Shown in pieces: positions 61,768 through 64,000 of a stretch of 64,000 nt of DNA; within the stretch, counting starts at the first letter, position 1; the number at the start of each line of letters is the position of its first letter. The stretch covers positions 190,041 to 254,040 of the forward strand of contig JAUJOY010000004.1 in assembly GCA_030447385.1 (NCBI GenBank). The letters are read 5' to 3'. The DNA is from Mycobacteriales bacterium. Lineage in GTDB: Bacteria > Actinomycetota > Actinomycetes > Mycobacteriales > SCTD01. The position numbers were made by a program, and so were the translations under genes. Under the pieces are notes generated by a model. That model saw nothing but the letters and a program-made list of their open reading frames with translations, ran no database searches and was not told where the DNA came from.

Positions 61768-63420
61768 CTACTCCGGCGCGGCGGCTGTCGTCGTCCCGCC
61801 GTCGGCGTCACCGGCGTTGCGCCCGCGGCCCCGCCCTCCTCGTCGTCGCCGGGGACGCGCAGCAGCGTCGCCGGCCTCACCGCCGGTACCGGCCGCGTCC
61901 GTTGCGGGCGCGGTCGTGGCGGCGCCGCTGTCGCCCGGCTCGCCGGCGCTTCCCCCACCGCGCGTACGCCGGCGGGTGCTCCCGCTGCGCTTGGGCAGCG
62001 CGGGCGCGTCATCCGCACCGGCCCCTGCACCGCCGCCGTCGCGACCGCCGTCGTGGGCGGCCCTGCGTACGCCGGATCGCCCGCCGCTCCGGCCGGCGTC
62101 ACGGCCACCGGAAGCCGCCGGCCGCCGCCGGCCGGTCTCGCCGAGGTCCTCGACCTGCTCGGCGTCGAGCCCCGCCCGGACCCGCGCCGAACGCGGCAGC
62201 GTGCCCTTCGTGCCGATCGGGATGTCCTGGTCGGCGAACAGGTGGGGGGAGGAGCTGTAGGTCTCGACCGGCTCCGGGAAGGTCAGGTCGAGCGCCTTGT
62301 TGATCAGCCCCCACTTGGGGCTGTCGTCCCAGTCGACGAACGTGACGGCCACGCCGTTGGCACCCGCCCGGCCCGTGCGCCCGATGCGGTGCAGGAAGAC
62401 CTTCTCGTCCTCCGGGCACTGGTAGTTGACGACGTGCGTCACGTCCTGCACGTCGATGCCGCGGGCCGCGACGTCGGTGGCGACGAGCACGTCGATCTTG
62501 CCGGAGCGAAACGCGCGCAGCGCCTGCTCGCGGGCGCCCTGCCCGAGGTCGCCGTGCACGGCGGCGGCGGCGAAGCCGCGGTCGACCAGGTCGGCGGCGA
62601 CCTTGTCGCAGGTGCGCTTGGTGCGGCAGAACACCATCGTCAGTCCGCGACCCTCGGACTGCAGGATGCGGGCGAGGATCTCGCCCTTGTCCATCGAGTG
62701 CGCCCGGTAGACGAAGATCCGGGTGTTGGGAACGGTGCGGTTCTCGTCCGGCTCCTCGGCCCGGATGTGGGTCGGCTGCTTCATGAAGCGGCGCGCCATC
62801 GCCACCACCGGACCGGGCATGGTGGCTGAGAAGAGCATCGTCTGCCGCTCGCCGTGGATCTGCTCGAGGATCCGCTCGACGTCGGGCAGGAAGCCGAGGT
62901 CGAGCATCTCGTCGGCCTCGTCGAGGACGAGGACGCCCACGGCGTTGAGGTTGAGGTGCCCCTGACGGGCGAGGTCGAGCAGGCGGCCGGGGGTGCCCAC
63001 GACCACGTCGACACCCTTGCGCAGCGTCTCGACCTGGGGCTCGAAGGCGCGCCCGCCGTAGATGGTGACGACGCGGATGCTGCGTACGCTGCCGGCGTTC
63101 TCGAGGTCCTTGGCCACCTGGACCGCGAGCTCGCGGGTGGGGACGACCACGAGTGCCTGGGGGATCCCCGTGGCGCCCTCGGCCTTGCTCGCGACGCGCT
63201 GCAGGAGCGGGATGCCGAAGCCCAGCGTCTTGCCGGTGCCGGTGCGGGCCTGGCCGATGAGGTCGTGGCCCGAGAGCGCGATCGGCAGGGTCATCGTCTG
63301 GATGGCGAACGGGCTGGAGATACCCATCTTCGTGAGCGCCTCGACGGTCTCGGGGCGCGCTCCGAGGGCGGCGAAGCCGTTGTCCGTGGCGCTGTCGGCG
63401 GTGGTGCTGGTGGGGGTCAG
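61768..63420 (-). CDS. DEAD-box RNA helicase with Arg/Gly-rich tail
   Basis: An approximately 550-residue RNA helicase. Motifs in order: Q-motif region SPFAIQ, ARTGTGKT, PTRELA, TPGRLLDL, DEAD, SAT, ATDVAARGID and HRIGRTGRAG. The C-terminal 150 residues are low-complexity Gly/Arg/Ala, typical of RhlE/CsdA-type helicases that bind structured RNA. No ATG, GTG or TTG lies near the conserved start. CTG at 63420 has GAGAGG 7 bases upstream and is preferred over the distant GTG at 63534. Divergent from the ferritin-like gene. Confidence 0.9.
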   Translation of the reverse strand: MTPTSTTADSATDNGFAALGARPETVEALTKMGISSPFAIQTMTLPIALSGHDLIGQARTGTGKTLGFGIPLLQRVASKAEGATGIPQALVVVPTRELAVQVAKDLENAGSVRSIRVVTIYGGRAFEPQVETLRKGVDVVVGTPGRLLDLARQGHLNLNAVGVLVLDEADEMLDLGFLPDVERILEQIHGERQTMLFSATMPGPVVAMARRFMKQPTHIRAEEPDENRTVPNTRIFVYRAHSMDKGEILARILQSEGRGLTMVFCRTKRTCDKVAADLVDRGFAAAAVHGDLGQGAREQALRAFRSGKIDVLVATDVAARGIDVQDVTHVVNYQCPEDEKVFLHRIGRTGRAGANGVAVTFVDWDDSPKWGLINKALDLTFPEPVETYSSSPHLFADQDIPIGTKGTLPRSARVRAGLDAEQVEDLGETGRRRPAASGGRDAGRSGGRSGVRRAAHDGGRDGGGAGAGADDAPALPKRSGSTRRRTRGGGSAGEPGDSGAATTAPATDAAGTGGEAGDAAARPRRRRGGRGRGRNAGDADGGTTTAAAPE

Positions 63421-63624
63421 GGGGCTGCCTCTCGTGCGGTCGCGTCGACCGACGACAGGAGCGGGCTCGCAGCGGACAGGTCTTGCTCTGCCGAAGCAGG
63501 GGGACCGGCCGGCGCGCCGCGGGAACACGGTCAACGCACAGGGTCGGGAGCGGCGAGCGCCACTCCTTGACGGGGGACTCTACCGCTCGGCCTGCCCCGG
63601 TCCCGGTGCGGCAGGATCAGCAGC

Positions 63625-64000
63625 ATGACCGAAGGGCTCGACCAGGCCACGATCGACCTGCTGGGGGTGCTCGCGTACGGCGAGCTGACGGCCTTCGAGC
63701 GGCTCGCGAGTGACGCCCAGCTCGCGCCGACCATCGCCGACAAGCACGCGCTCGCGTCCATGGCGGCGGCGGAGTTCGAGCACTACCGGCGGCTGCACGA
63801 CCACCTGCGCAGGTCGGGCATCGAGCCCGAAAAGGCGATGGCGCCGTTCGTGCGCCCGCTGGATGAGTTCCACGACTCCACCCCCCCGAACGACTGGCTG
63901 GAGGGACTGATCAAGGCGTACGTGGGGGACGGCCTCGCCAGCGACTTCTACCGCGAGGTGGCGGCGTTCGTCACCGACGCCGCCACCAGGGAGCTGATCC
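63625..64000 (+). CDS. Ferritin-like fold protein, partial at window end
   Basis: The first 125 residues of a four-helix-bundle protein (YGELTAFERLASDA, MAAAEFEHYRRLHDHLR, DFYREVAAFV) like the actinobacterial ferritin-like family near the RhlE-type helicase gene (Rv3210c-like). Glu and His residues on helices 1 and 2 (FE, EFEHY) could bind a di-metal centre. ATG with CAGGAT ending 7 bases upstream as a weak leaderless box. The reading frame is open to the end of the window. Confidence 0.82.
   Translation, partial: MTEGLDQATIDLLGVLAYGELTAFERLASDAQLAPTIADKHALASMAAAEFEHYRRLHDHLRRSGIEPEKAMAPFVRPLDEFHDSTPPNDWLEGLIKAYVGDGLASDFYREVAAFVTDAATRELI

Overview
The window is a GC-rich chromosomal segment of an actinobacterium (Actinomycetota). 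The evidence is strong codon bias toward G/C in third positions, frequent GTG starts, and a gene order that repeatedly matches the Mycobacterium tuberculosis Rv1177-Rv1284 stretch as I know it: ferredoxin-dapC, dapE, LOG-family proteins, a DivIVA-motif protein, DUF3117, O-methyltransferase/sigE-rseA-htrA-tatB, mrp, a DUF1003 and MgtE-like pair, and a canA-type carbonic anhydrase. Family-level placement cannot be read from the sequence. The ethylmalonyl-CoA-type genes look Streptomyces-like, and the DapD is of the Escherichia coli type rather than the mycobacterial type.

Layout. 1-404: non-coding repeats and hairpins. 0.4-3.0 kb (minus): small conserved protein, transglutaminase-like protein and CysRS carrying an in-frame 18-bp minisatellite. 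3.1-12.5 kb: ferredoxin, dapC, dapD, then (minus) a lipoprotein and a frameshifted secreted subtilase with PKD repeats, then dapE and a large DExH helicase. 12.6-20.3 kb: a second secreted subtilase with LGFP repeats, two LOG proteins, small conserved proteins, enoyl-CoA hydratase, leucyl aminopeptidase. 20.3-25.4 kb: an envelope-stress module (sigE, rseA, RseB-like, htrA, tatB) with ECF-type promoter signatures before sigE and htrA. 25.4-28.2 kb: a PhnDCE-type ABC importer operon behind a short leader ORF and a terminator-like hairpin. 28.3-36 kb: Mrp, a secreted glycosidase-like protein, two CoA-ester lyases, MarR-AzlC-AzlD, DUF1003 and a PRC/MgtE-N/CBS protein. 36-47 kb: SDR, carbonic anhydrase, DMT exporter, Rieske ferredoxin plus reductase, MscS, DUF421/DUF2254 membrane proteins, two tiny stress-type membrane proteins, and a GGDEF-EAL protein. 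47-54.4 kb: acyl-CoA dehydrogenase and MaoC hydratase (probable ethylmalonyl-CoA pathway steps), conserved hypotheticals, PHP phosphoesterase, and a tandem pair of secreted proteins. 54.4-64 kb: aminotransferase, GNAT, a DNA-binding-only LysR, an animal-type haem peroxidase, an MpaB-type protein, an MhuD-like monooxygenase, hydrolases, a DEAD-box helicase, and the start of a ferritin-like protein.

Two expression patterns recur. First, many genes that start a transcription unit have a TANNNT box ending 5-7 (usually exactly 7) bases before the start codon, the arrangement of leaderless actinobacterial promoters; I used this to fix several starts. Second, three genes (azlC, the PHP phosphoesterase and the DEAD helicase) have no well-placed ATG, GTG or TTG and appear to start at CTG, two of them in CTGA stop/start overlaps. 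No tRNA, rRNA, CRISPR array, insertion sequence or prophage was seen. This is mostly housekeeping chromosome. The best candidates for undescribed biology are the leader-ORF/terminator before the PhnDCE-type operon, the 12-codon leaderless ORF coupled to dapE, the minisatellite inside CysRS, and the tandem secreted protein pair at 52.4-54.4 kb.
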